The notes under the pieces: generated by a model | Told to the model about the DNA's origin: nothing | Database searches by the model: none | Seen by the model: the letters and a program-made list of their open reading frames with translations, nothing else | Made by a program: the position numbers and the translations under genes | Assembly (NCBI GenBank): GCA_023390695.1 | Contig: JAEWCJ010000183.1 | Span: 1-14,041, forward strand | Length of the DNA stretch: 14,041 bases | Direction of reading: 5' to 3' | Source: Pseudomonadota bacterium | GTDB lineage: Bacteria > Pseudomonadota > Alphaproteobacteria > Rhizobiales > Xanthobacteraceae | Shown: positions 1 through 8,266 of the stretch, in pieces | Position numbering within the stretch: the first letter of the stretch is position 1 | Layout of the letters: every line of letters starts with the position of its first letter

Positions 1-45
1 TCTGTGCCGGCCTTGGTCTTGAGAACGGACCTGGTTTTGGATTGT

Positions 46-50
46 GAGGA
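46..50 (+). promoter_or_regulatory. Ribosome binding site fixing the propeller gene start
   Basis: GAGGA lies 7 bases before ATG 58. It favours this start over the upstream in-frame GTG at 4. Confidence 0.6.
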
Positions 51-57
51 ATTGGCG

Positions 58-1308
58 ATGAGCGACAAGACACCGTTGCGGCCCAAGGCGAGCGAGTCGG
101 TGGCGTGGAATTTCAAGCTGCTGGCGCATCACGAGTTGCAGGGTTTCGGCGGGATGGGCGAGGGGCTCTCGGTTCAGATCGCCAGGGACGGCCGTCGCAT
201 TCTCTGGCTCGCGCACGAAAGTGCGCCGAAGAATTTCACGGCGGTCGACGTCACCGATCCACGCAATCCGAAAGTGGTGGTTCAGACCGAACTGCCGCAA
301 AGCTACATGCGCTCGAATTCGCTGGAAGTGGTCGGCGACATCATGGTGGTCGCCTATCAGTGCCAGAAGGTCGGACAGCAGCCGGCCGGGTTCGAATTGT
401 TCGATATTTCCGTACCGGAAAATCCGAAATCGATCGCCTTCGTGGATCGGTCCGGACCGTATTCGCGCGGTGTGCATCAGCTCTGGTTCGCCGACGGCGA
501 GTACGTGCACATGGCGGCGGGTGCGCCGGACTTCGAGGCGACGCATCCGCTCGACGATCAATTTTACCAGATTTTCGATGTCCGCAATCCGTCGAAACCG
601 GCCGAGATCGGGCGCTGGTGGCTTCCCGGCACGCGTAAGGGCGACGACGTGCCGCCGCCGGCGCGGCATCAGAAGCCGCTCTACGACATGGGCAACCGCG
701 CGCACAACACCAACGTCTATCCGCAGCGTCCGGACCGTTGCTATCTCGGCTACATCGATGCCGGGATGTTCATCATGGACATTTCCGACAAGTCGCGGCC
801 AAAGCCGATCGCGCATTGGGACAACTCGCCGCCCTATCACGGCTTCACGCATACCATCCTGCCGCTGTTCGAGCGCGACCTCCTGGTGATGACCGATGAA
901 TCGGTGGTCGACGGCGCGGACGACTGGCCGAAGCTGATCTGGATTCTGGACGCGCGCGAGGAAACCAAGCCCATTCCGATCTCGACCTGTCCGCTGCCGG
1001 CGCGGGATGCCTTCGCTGGCCGCGGCGGCCGCTTCGGCGCGCACAATATTCACGAGAATGTACCGGTGCCGACATCATGGCAGTCGGACCAGATCGTGAT
1101 TGGCACGTTCTTCAATGGCGGCCTGCGCGCCTACGACATCTCCAACGCCTATCAGCCCAAGGAGGTCGGCGTATTCGTGCCGCCGGCTCCGGCCCTGGCG
1201 CCGACCGGCGCAATCCAGCTCAACGACGTGTTCGTGGACGAGCGCGGTATCGTCTACACGGTCGATCGTCATGTGGGCGGGCTGTATATTCTGGAAATGG
1301 ATTTCTGA
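58..1308 (+). CDS. LVIVD-repeat beta-propeller protein, function unknown
   Basis: The 416-residue product is built of about seven repeats, each ending in a phrase such as F/V-D-V/I-x-x-P-x-x-P (for example AVDVTDPRNPK, LFDISVPENPK, IFDVRNPSKPA, IMDISDKSRPK, AYDISNAYQPK). This is the signature of LVIVD repeat proteins, which fold as beta-propellers. No signal peptide or membrane segment is visible, so a cytoplasmic location is the default. Start ATG 58 is chosen because GAGGA (46-50) lies 7 bases upstream. An in-frame GTG at 4 would add 18 residues but has no visible ribosome site inside the window. Histidines 140, 216, 265 and 329 recur at the first strand of four successive blades, which could mark a metal site (see findings). 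The enzymatic role is not known. The family call is strong; function is open. Confidence 0.88.
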   Translation: MSDKTPLRPKASESVAWNFKLLAHHELQGFGGMGEGLSVQIARDGRRILWLAHESAPKNFTAVDVTDPRNPKVVVQTELPQSYMRSNSLEVVGDIMVVAYQCQKVGQQPAGFELFDISVPENPKSIAFVDRSGPYSRGVHQLWFADGEYVHMAAGAPDFEATHPLDDQFYQIFDVRNPSKPAEIGRWWLPGTRKGDDVPPPARHQKPLYDMGNRAHNTNVYPQRPDRCYLGYIDAGMFIMDISDKSRPKPIAHWDNSPPYHGFTHTILPLFERDLLVMTDESVVDGADDWPKLIWILDAREETKPIPISTCPLPARDAFAGRGGRFGAHNIHENVPVPTSWQSDQIVIGTFFNGGLRAYDISNAYQPKEVGVFVPPAPALAPTGAIQLNDVFVDERGIVYTVDRHVGGLYILEMDF

Positions 1309-1315
1309 GCCACAC

Positions 1316-1396
1316 CGTCATGCCTGTGCTTGTCGTGGGAAGCCGCGTCGTCTTCCCCGTCGGGGCGTGGATGACCGGGACAAACCGGCCATGACG
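1316..1396. repeat. Degenerate dispersed palindromic repeat, Bradyrhizobiaceae type
   Basis: The left end reads CGTCATGCCTGTGCTTGTCG. The reverse complement of the right end reads CGTCATGGCCGGTTTGTCCC. The two arms are thus an imperfect inverted repeat of about 35 bases each, ending in CGTCATG/CATGACG and separated by a short loop near 1352-1360. The wording closely resembles the CGTCATGCCCGGGCTTGTCCCGGGCATCCACG element that I recall as abundant between genes in Bradyrhizobium and Rhodopseudomonas. It fills nearly the whole gap between the propeller gene and the CobW-like gene and could form a hairpin in read-through RNA. Family assignment is from memory. Confidence 0.65.
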
Positions 1397-1399
1397 ATG

Positions 1400-1405
1400 G
1401 GAAGG
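1400..1405 (+). promoter_or_regulatory. Ribosome binding site fixing the CobW-like gene start
   Basis: GGAAGG lies 6 bases before ATG 1412. The two earlier in-frame ATGs (1391, 1397) fall inside or at the edge of the palindromic repeat and have no purine-rich site at the right distance. Confidence 0.6.
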
Positions 1406-1411
1406 CTATCG

Positions 1412-2433
<1,022 letters not shown>

Positions 2434-2437
<4 letters not shown>

Positions 2438-3264
2438 CGGGTCACGCCGTCCAGCACGCCCCGGATATAGCCGATGTTGCGCGCCGCGGTCGCCGGACCG
2501 TCCGGGATATAAATGAACGGCTCAACCCCGATGGCGCCGCTATAGCCAACGTCGTGGAGAGCCGTGACGATGGGACCGAATTTCAGATCGCCTTCGCCGG
2601 GACCGCGCCGGTTCGGATCGTTGAAATGCACATGGCCGATTAATCCAGTCGGCACATAGCGCCGGATCAGCTCCGGGATCGGCGCCTTTTCAAACGCACC
2701 AGCAGCCGAGCAATCGATCATGGTCATGATCGCCGGGCTGCCGATCGCTTGCACGATAGCGATGGCTTCATCGATGGTGTTGATGAAATTTGCAGCCGGT
2801 GGCGCCAGCGCCTCGATGCAATAATGCACGCCGGCCTGTTCGGCGGCCGGCGCCATCGCGGCCCAGCATTCGATCGCCCGCTTGCGGCCGTCCGCCTCGT
2901 CGCCGGTTTCCAGCCGGCGTTGCGCAGGCGAGCCGTGGACCAGAGTCTTGCCGCCGAGATCGGCTGCCAGATCGCAAAGCCGCTTCATGACGTCGATGGT
3001 CTTTTCGCGCTGCGCCGCATCCTTCGAGGTGATGGAAAGACCTTCCGGGGCGCGCAGGATGTAATGCAGCCCGGTGATCGGCACGCCGGCGTCCGCCGCG
3101 ATCCGGCGCAATTCGGCACGCCGTTCGGCCGGCATCAGATGTGGTTCGCTGGAGACGGTCAGCGGCGCCAATTCGATGCCGTCATAGCCCAGATGATGCG
3201 CCACCTCGCACTGGCGTGCGAAATCGTAGTCGGCGAGCACTTCGTTGCAGAGCGAGATTTTCAT
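2434..3264 (-). CDS. Sugar isomerase/epimerase TIM-barrel protein (hydroxypyruvate isomerase-like)
   Basis: The 276-residue protein belongs to the xylose isomerase-like TIM-barrel/AP endonuclease 2 fold superfamily. It starts MKISLCNEV and shows the usual divalent-metal ligands: Glu151 (YCIEAL), Asp184 (TMID), His211 or 213 (HVHFND) and Glu248 (GVEPF). GPGEGDLKFG (221-230) is the usual loop after the histidine motif. Such enzymes interconvert ketoses and aldoses or epimerise ketoses; the substrate cannot be read from sequence. The start ATG has AAGG 7 bases upstream. A 100-base gap separates it from the Nudix gene of the sugar operon upstream, and that gap holds a perfect inverted repeat, so it may have its own regulation. 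Its TAA overlaps the TAG of the convergent CobW-like gene (shared bases 2434-2437). Confidence 0.88.
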
Positions 3265-3274
3265 GTATGGCCTT

Positions 3275-3295
3275 ATAATTTCTGCCGGAAATTAT
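3275..3295. promoter_or_regulatory. Perfect inverted repeat, candidate operator of the isomerase gene
   Basis: ATAATTTC (3275-3282) and GAAATTAT (3288-3295) are perfect reverse complements separated by TGCCG. The AT-rich element sits 11-31 bases upstream of the isomerase ATG. On the minus strand it contains CATAAT (3291-3296), a good -10 match, but no convincing -35 is found at normal spacing. The size and symmetry fit a dimeric repressor site. The alternative is an 8-bp hairpin in the leader RNA. Confidence 0.45.
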
Positions 3296-3364
3296 GCCAG
3301 CGCTCCGAGGGAGTCGGATCGTTCGACTGACGCGTGCGGCTCGGCACACTAAAGCCGGTCGTTA

Positions 3365-3919
3365 TCAGGGAACGCGCAGATCGATCAATCCGCGAAGGGT
3401 AGCCTGCATGATCGTCCCGATATGCAACTGGGACGGAAATTCCCCCGCGGTGATGAGCGATGCAAGCTCCGATGTGGAGACGAGTTTCACCTCCAGCCCC
3501 GCTTCCCCACGAAAGGCCGCGGCGCGCTCGCCGGTCTCGACGAAGAACGAATGCAGACGGTTGCTGAGGCGGCCCGTGCAGGGGGCGGTGACGCCGAGCG
3601 GGCGCAGCGTCTGCACCGGATAGCCGGTCTCTTCCAGCAACTCCCGCCGGCAAGCCGCTTGCGCGTCTTCGCCGTCGTCGACCATTCCGGCGGGCAATTC
3701 CCATGTGAATTGCTCCAGCGCCGGCCGGAATTGTCTGACGATCGGGATTCTGCCGTCCGGCGTCCGTGCCAGAATGGCGACGTAATCGGACTGAACCACG
3801 GCGTAATAGGTTTCGGTCTTTCCGTCCGGCGCAGACGCGACATCGCGTTCGACAATCGTCATCCAGGGCGAATGCCGGGACAGTCTGCGGCCGGTGATCT
3901 TCGGCCAGTCGTCAGCCAT
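3365..3919 (-). CDS. Nudix hydrolase (ADP-ribose/nucleotide-sugar pyrophosphatase-like)
   Basis: The 184-residue protein has a perfect Nudix box G-x5-E-x7-R-E-L-L-E-E-T-G-Y at residues 78-100. It is preceded by IPIVRQFRPALEQ and WELPAG, the arrangement of ADP-ribose pyrophosphatase-type members that cleave nucleoside diphosphate sugars into NMP and sugar phosphate. The catalytic glutamates 93, 96 and 97 are present. It is the last gene of the sugar operon: its ATG overlaps the end of the glycosyltransferase gene by 8 bases (ATGGCTGA), implying coupled translation. That position suggests it could turn over the operon's nucleotide-sugar product or intermediates, or it may be a housekeeping ADP-ribose hydrolase riding in the operon. 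Family certain; substrate not. Confidence 0.93.
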   Translation of the reverse strand: MADDWPKITGRRLSRHSPWMTIVERDVASAPDGKTETYYAVVQSDYVAILARTPDGRIPIVRQFRPALEQFTWELPAGMVDDGEDAQAACRRELLEETGYPVQTLRPLGVTAPCTGRLSNRLHSFFVETGERAAAFRGEAGLEVKLVSTSELASLITAGEFPSQLHIGTIMQATLRGLIDLRVP

Positions 3920-4694
3920 AGGCCGCTGTCCGCGCCGTTGATGATTTCAGCTCGACGCTTTCGGGCGGCCGCCGCAGATAGGTCGTCGCGAATGCGTAAG
4001 CGTACCAGCGCAGATAGGCGGGCAGCCAGGACAGCACCCGGAACCGGCTGGTGCCGTGCTGGCGTTCGAACCAGTTCGCCGGAACCTCGCCGATCGGCCA
4101 GCCCAGCCGGTGCGCCTTCACCAGCAATTCGATGCTGTAGCAGAATCCGGAATCGGACTCGATGGGAATGCGGTCCAGTGCCCGGCGGGAGAACAGGCGA
4201 AAGCCGTTGCTGGCGTCGCGCACCGGCAGGCGCGCCAGGTGATGCAGCGTGAAGCTGCCGGCCCGCACCAGAAACGCCTTCAGCCAGGGGCAGCCGACCA
4301 TGCTGCCGCCGCGCATGAAGCGGCTGGCGCAGACGATGTCGCATCCGGCTTCCGCCTTGCGCACCATGGCGTCGAGGATGCCGGCATTGTAGTCGTCGTC
4401 CGCCGGCATCACGAGCACGAACGGCGCTTCGGCCTCCGCAAAGCCGGTCATGATTGCGCCATGCGCGCGGTGCCCGCGGTTCCGCACGAAGCGGACCGGC
4501 GTCTTGGGAAACTGAGCGCGGTTGTTTTCGATCGCCGGGAGCGTGTCGTCGCTCTCCATATCGTAGCAGATCAGCACGCGCACCGGCGTCGTGACGTCCT
4601 TCTCGATCGCCGCGAGCGTCCGCAGGATGTTGGCGCCTTCGTTATAAACCGGGATGACGATATCGAGACGCGGGGCGCCGGCTTGCTCGGTCAT
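3912..4694 (-). CDS. Family 2 glycosyltransferase (GT-A, DPM1-like)
   Basis: This 260-residue protein has the GT2 N-terminal fold. DIVIPVYNEGANI (11-23) is the nucleotide-binding start, ICYDMESDDT follows at 42-51, and MPADDD (96-101) supplies the DxD-type metal site. NGFRLFSRRAL (163-173) and WFERQHGTSRFR (208-219) resemble the acceptor-side motifs of polyprenyl-phosphate mannosyltransferase-like enzymes. No C-terminal membrane anchor is evident, so it is soluble or peripheral. Start ATG 4694 is chosen because it forms an ATGA overlap with the stop of the dehydrogenase gene. An extension to 4787 would lie wholly inside that gene and lacks family sequence. The ribosome site is weak, which fits translational coupling. 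It probably transfers the sugar made by the operon to a lipid carrier or glycan; donor and acceptor are unknown. Confidence 0.9.
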   Translation of the reverse strand: MTEQAGAPRLDIVIPVYNEGANILRTLAAIEKDVTTPVRVLICYDMESDDTLPAIENNRAQFPKTPVRFVRNRGHRAHGAIMTGFAEAEAPFVLVMPADDDYNAGILDAMVRKAEAGCDIVCASRFMRGGSMVGCPWLKAFLVRAGSFTLHHLARLPVRDASNGFRLFSRRALDRIPIESDSGFCYSIELLVKAHRLGWPIGEVPANWFERQHGTSRFRVLSWLPAYLRWYAYAFATTYLRRPPESVELKSSTARTAAYG

Positions 4695-5932
4695 GCGATG
4701 ACGTTGGCCTTGGTCAGATGGCCCCAGACATCCATCACCGGTTTGCCGCCGAGGGGATCGTTCTTGTAGGCACTGTGCGGCGTGCACAGGATCAGAAGGT
4801 CGCTGCGCGCCACGACCTCGTCGAGCGACAGCAGATCCGGATCGGTGGTGACAAACGGATCGGTGGTCAGCACGTCGCGGGCGGAACTCAGCAGCGCCTT
4901 CTTGAACTTGTAGCTCAGCGAGGCGCGGACATCGTCGATCTCCGCCTTGAACGCCATGCCGAGCAGGCCCACCGTCATCTTGCTAAGGTCATAGCGCCGC
5001 TTCAGGTCCTCGATGACATCGAGCACCAGCCCCTCATTCACCAGCATGGCGGCGTGGCCGAGCCCGAACTGGTTGCGCGCGAAGGCGGCGAGCTGCATCG
5101 TGTCCTTGAACAGGCAGGGGCCGGCGGCATAGCCGGGGCGCGGCATGTTCTTGGAACGCGGATAATTGTGCTTCATCGCTTCCAGCACCCGCTGGTAATC
5201 GACGCCCGCCGATTTCGCGATCATGTAGAACTGGTTGGTTGCGGCGAATTCGATGTAGCGATAGGCGTTGTTGAACAGCTTGGCGAATTCCGCCTCGATC
5301 GGCTTCACGATGACGAGTTCGGGCGCGATCGTCTTGAACAGGGCGGCAGCTTCCTCTTCCGCTTCCGGTGTAGTGCCGCTGATGATCTGCGGCATCTCTC
5401 CCAATTCCTTGATGCCGTAACCCTGCACAACCCGCTCGGGGCAGAATGCGACCTTCAGCTTGCGGTTCTGGCGCTTAAGATGGGCGTCGAGCCAGTCGGT
5501 GGTGCCGGGGAATACCGTCGAGCGCAGCACCAGCAATTGTCCGTCGGCAAGATGCGGCAGCAGATCGTCGATGCAGTCCTGCACCACCTTGCCCACCGGA
5601 TTGAGGAATTCATCGACCGGGGTGCCGATGGTGACGATCACCGGCCCGGTCTTCGAAATCTCGCCGGGCGTGTTGCTGAAGATTAGCCGCTTGTTGGCCA
5701 GCGCTCTCGCGAGCAGGGGTTCCGCGCCATATTCGATGAAAGGCAGCTTGCCGTCCGCCAGCGTGTTCAGCGTGTCGCGGTTGAGGTCGTTGATATTGAC
5801 CGTCAGGCCGGCCTCGGCGAAAGCCAGCACCAGCGGAATTCCGACATGGCCGGCCCCGCCCACGACCGTCAGGTCGGCGGTTTGCGTTGTGGCGTCGCGT
5901 TCTGTGCCGAAAAAAGTACGTGCGAAATTCAC
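4691..5932 (-). CDS. Nucleotide-sugar dehydrogenase (UDP-glucose/UDP-ManNAc dehydrogenase family)
   Basis: The 413-residue enzyme is expected to oxidise C6 of a UDP-sugar to the uronic acid in two NAD-dependent steps. The Rossmann motif is VVGGAGHVG (23-31). TIGTP (101-105), STVFPGTT (138-145) and CPERVVQG (164-171) are typical of the family. K218 and N221/N222 are the usual central-domain residues. GPCLFKD (271-277) carries the catalytic Cys273. GMAFKAEIDDVRAS (325-338) begins the C-terminal domain. The CPER and GPCL wording is nearer WecC/WbpA-type enzymes than classical UDP-glucose dehydrogenase, so the substrate may be an N-acetylhexosamine. The start is GTG at 5932, with AGGGG 8 bases upstream. 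The stop overlaps the next ATG as ATGA. A candidate internal promoter lies upstream at 5956-5983. Confidence 0.92.
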   Translation of the reverse strand: MNFARTFFGTERDATTQTADLTVVGGAGHVGIPLVLAFAEAGLTVNINDLNRDTLNTLADGKLPFIEYGAEPLLARALANKRLIFSNTPGEISKTGPVIVTIGTPVDEFLNPVGKVVQDCIDDLLPHLADGQLLVLRSTVFPGTTDWLDAHLKRQNRKLKVAFCPERVVQGYGIKELGEMPQIISGTTPEAEEEAAALFKTIAPELVIVKPIEAEFAKLFNNAYRYIEFAATNQFYMIAKSAGVDYQRVLEAMKHNYPRSKNMPRPGYAAGPCLFKDTMQLAAFARNQFGLGHAAMLVNEGLVLDVIEDLKRRYDLSKMTVGLLGMAFKAEIDDVRASLSYKFKKALLSSARDVLTTDPFVTTDPDLLSLDEVVARSDLLILCTPHSAYKNDPLGGKPVMDVWGHLTKANVIA

Positions 5933-5955
5933 GGTGTATTCCCCTGCAGTGGGGC

Positions 5956-5983
5956 ATTATACCGCCTGAGCGCGCTCCTACAA
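5956..5983 (-). promoter_or_regulatory. Candidate internal sigma-70 promoter before the dehydrogenase gene
   Basis: On the minus strand a perfect TATAAT (5956-5961) is preceded at 16 bases by TTGTAG (5978-5983). The predicted start near 5949 gives a leader of about 17 bases containing the AGGGG ribosome site. The -35 overlaps the stop codon of the methyltransferase gene. The segment after the -10 is G+C rich (GCCCCA). Confidence 0.45.
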
Positions 5984-7252
5984 CGCGCGCGGCACGGGCA
6001 GGGGTGTAATTAACTGTCCGCGGAATCCCTTGGCCCGCAGCTTCGGCGCCAGTTCCTCGGCGATATGCCAGGAAAAGATGACCGCGCAGTCGGGCTGGTC
6101 CTCGAACAGGCGGGCCTCGTCCACGACCGGGATCAGGGTGCCGGGCATGTATTTGCCGATTTTCAGCGAGCCGGCGATTTCGCAGACATAGTCGATGATC
6201 GCCTCGTCCAGTCCGACATAGTTAATGAGGGTGGAGGCGCGCGAAGGCGCGCTGATGCCGGCGATGCGGGCGCCTTTTTCCTTCAGATCGCGCAGTAGCG
6301 TCAGCAGCCGCAATTTCGACAGCATGACGTCGTTGCGGAACTGCGACAGCCGCTGGCGCATGGCGTCGCCGGTGGGTTCTTTCGCCAGCATCTCCCCGAC
6401 GCTGGCCTGAACCGGATAGGTGCCGCGCGGTGCCGCGTAGACGCGGATCGAGCCGCCATGCGTTGGGATTGGCCGCGCATGGAACACCTCGAGGCCGTGC
6501 ATCTCGAGCAGCGCCTTGAGGCTGTGCAGCGAATAATAGCGCAGGTGCTCGTGATAGACGGTGTCGTATTGCAGCTTGTCGAGCAGCGGGATCAGATAAT
6601 GCGATTCCGAAATGAATACGCCGTCCGGTCCGAGCAGTTCCACGATGCCGTCGACGATGGCGTGCACATCCTCGATATGGGCGAAACAATTGGCGGCCGT
6701 CACCACGCGTGCGGCACCATGCTCGCGCTTCACGTCGCGTGCGACGTTGAGGCCGAAATAATGCTGCAGGGTCGGGATGCCGCGTTCATTCGCGATATGT
6801 CCGACATCGGTCGGCTCGATGCCGAGCACGCGATGCCCGCCCTTCTGGAAATTGGAAAGCAGGGTTCCGTCATTCGAACCGATATCGATGACGAGGTCGT
6901 CCGGCCCGAGATTGAGCATGGCCTTTGCTTCGGCATGCAACTCGGCGAAATTGTCGCGCAGAATCCGGGTCATGCCGCTGGTGTAAGGATACTCGGGCGG
7001 GAAGATGATCACCGGGTCGACCGCCAGCCCGAGCTGAACCAGTTCGCACTCGCCGCAATACAGAACGGTCGTCGGAAACCAGGGCTGCTGGCGCGGCACC
7101 TCGCCGATGCGCACCATCTGGTTGACCGGCGGCATATAGCCGAGCGAGAGCGTGGTCTCGAGCCGGCTGTTGCCGCAGATCTGGCAGCATTCAACCGGAA
7201 CGCTGGCGCCGGTGCCGGCCCCGCGGGCCACTTTGAACGACCGCAACATCAT
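5978..7252 (-). CDS. Sugar C-methyltransferase with N-terminal zinc motif (NovU/KijD1/TcaB9-like)
   Basis: The 424-residue protein has the three-part architecture of SAM-dependent C-methyltransferases acting on nucleotide-linked keto sugars. The N-terminal zinc-binding domain has CQIC (23-26) and CGEC (66-69). The central methyltransferase has VIDIGSNDGT (121-130) as the SAM loop, and the YHEH segment (233-236) matches the active-site region of KijD1-type enzymes. The C-terminal domain shows GISAPSRASTLINY and GKYMPGTLIPV. Characterised relatives add a methyl group to a carbon next to the 4-keto group of dTDP-4-keto-6-deoxy sugars. There is no 4,6-dehydratase gene in this window, so the keto substrate must come from elsewhere or from the adjacent SDR. 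The start has two tandem ATGs (7252, 7249); GGGGGA upstream is better spaced for the second. The gap to the upstream gene is 30 bases. Confidence 0.92.
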   Translation of the reverse strand: MMLRSFKVARGAGTGASVPVECCQICGNSRLETTLSLGYMPPVNQMVRIGEVPRQQPWFPTTVLYCGECELVQLGLAVDPVIIFPPEYPYTSGMTRILRDNFAELHAEAKAMLNLGPDDLVIDIGSNDGTLLSNFQKGGHRVLGIEPTDVGHIANERGIPTLQHYFGLNVARDVKREHGAARVVTAANCFAHIEDVHAIVDGIVELLGPDGVFISESHYLIPLLDKLQYDTVYHEHLRYYSLHSLKALLEMHGLEVFHARPIPTHGGSIRVYAAPRGTYPVQASVGEMLAKEPTGDAMRQRLSQFRNDVMLSKLRLLTLLRDLKEKGARIAGISAPSRASTLINYVGLDEAIIDYVCEIAGSLKIGKYMPGTLIPVVDEARLFEDQPDCAVIFSWHIAEELAPKLRAKGFRGQLITPLPVPRAL

Positions 7253-7282
7253 TTCCCCCAGTAAGAGCGCGCGCCAATTGAA

Positions 7283-8266
7283 TTATCGGCGTGGCGCCAG
7301 TCCGGCATTCCGCCAATACCAATCGATGGTCTCGGCCAGTCCCTGCGCCAGCGGAACACCGGGTTTATAGCTGAGCGCGGAGAGCTTGGTAATATCCGGG
7401 CATCGGCGTGGCGTGCTGCCGGCAAGCAACGGTCCCGTCTGCAGATCGATCTCCCGCCCGATCTGCTGCGCCATGCGGCGGGCCAGGTCGGCCACGCTGA
7501 TCTCGTCGGTCGTCCCGATGTGATAGACGCCGAGGTGTTCGCCCTTGATGCGCATCACGATGACGCCTTCGACCAGATCGTCGACATAGCAGAAGCTGCG
7601 CGTTTCGGCGCCATTCCCCTGGATTGCGAACGGCAGCGGGCCGGATGGATGGGCGGCCGCTGCGGTCTTCAGCCGCAATGAGAATTGCGGGACCACGTGT
7701 TCCCAGCCCATGTCGGGGCCGTAGACATTGTGCGGGCGGAAAATCAGCACACGATCGAAGAACTTGCGGCCGTAATTGATCGCCATGACTTCGCTGATGA
7801 TCTTGCCGGCACCGTAGGAATAGCGCGGGTTCAGCACATCGGGCACGACGAGCGGGGCGCTTTCGTCGGTCGGGATCATTGGCGGCGTCTGATAGACTTC
7901 GGAACTGGATGCGAGGATCAGCGATCCGACGCCGTGTGTCCGGCAGGCATCCAGCACGTTGACCATGCCTTTCACGCCGACATCCAGAACCAGTTCGGGC
8001 GCGCTGTAGAAAAATTCGGTGCCGTTGACGAAGGCAAGATGGTGCACTTCGTCGATGCCTTTCATCGCCGCATCAACGGCGCCGGGATCGCGCACGTCGC
8101 CGCCGACAAACTCGATATCCTTTTCGACCGCGGCCAGGCGGCGGGGCGCGCCGCGCGAATTGTCGTCCAGAACGCGGACGCTGTGGCCATCCCTGACCAG
8201 ACGCTTGACAAGCGCCGAGCCGATAAAGCCGGCGCCGCCGGTGACAAGAATTTTACGTGCTGTCAT
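7283..8266 (-). CDS. Extended SDR nucleotide-sugar epimerase/decarboxylase-type enzyme
   Basis: The 327-residue protein is an extended short-chain dehydrogenase/reductase. TGGAGFIG (9-16) is the NAD loop and Asp35 follows the second strand. ASSSEVY (119-125) and Tyr151-x3-Lys155 (YGAGK) form the active site. RPHNVYGP, ETRSFCYVDDLVEG and RRCPDITK are substrate-side motifs of nucleotide-sugar members. Automated annotation would say UDP-glucose 4-epimerase. The position that carries Asp-Glu in dTDP-glucose 4,6-dehydratases is Ser-Glu here, arguing against that activity. S-E-V-Y is also the pattern in UDP-glucuronate decarboxylases (UXS, ArnA C-terminal domain), which is relevant beside a dehydrogenase gene. 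The start ATG overlaps the preceding stop as ATGA with only a weak ribosome site, indicating translational coupling. Family certain; reaction open. Confidence 0.9.
   Translation of the reverse strand: MTARKILVTGGAGFIGSALVKRLVRDGHSVRVLDDNSRGAPRRLAAVEKDIEFVGGDVRDPGAVDAAMKGIDEVHHLAFVNGTEFFYSAPELVLDVGVKGMVNVLDACRTHGVGSLILASSSEVYQTPPMIPTDESAPLVVPDVLNPRYSYGAGKIISEVMAINYGRKFFDRVLIFRPHNVYGPDMGWEHVVPQFSLRLKTAAAAHPSGPLPFAIQGNGAETRSFCYVDDLVEGVIVMRIKGEHLGVYHIGTTDEISVADLARRMAQQIGREIDLQTGPLLAGSTPRRCPDITKLSALSYKPGVPLAQGLAETIDWYWRNAGLAPRR

Noticed and set aside
19..47. Possible promoter TTGAGA-N17-TTGTGA before the propeller gene
   Set aside because: The -10 match is poor and overlaps the ribosome site, leaving no usable leader.
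1100..1411. N-terminal extension of the CobW-like protein back into the propeller gene
   Set aside because: The extension is out-of-frame propeller sequence plus the palindromic repeat; GGAAGG before ATG 1412 marks a better start.
3312..3328. AGTCG-N7-CGACT inverted repeat in the gap after the Nudix gene as a terminator
   Set aside because: The stem is only 5 bp and lacks a T-run; it is too weak to call.
4695..4787. 31-residue N-terminal extension of the GT2 protein
   Set aside because: It lies within the dehydrogenase gene, contains no family sequence, and ATG 4694 has the classic ATGA stop-start overlap.
4718..5686. Long + strand open frame opposite the nucleotide-sugar dehydrogenase
   Set aside because: It is a shadow of the dehydrogenase reading frame, with no motifs and no ribosome site.
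5970..5990. GC hairpin (GCGCGC ... GCGCGC) at the end of the methyltransferase gene as a terminator
   Set aside because: No T-run follows in the direction of transcription, and the right arm is inside the coding sequence; the alternating GC run pairs by composition.
6458..7264. + strand open frame opposite the C-methyltransferase
   Set aside because: No domain is recognisable, and the minus strand encodes a well-supported three-domain enzyme.
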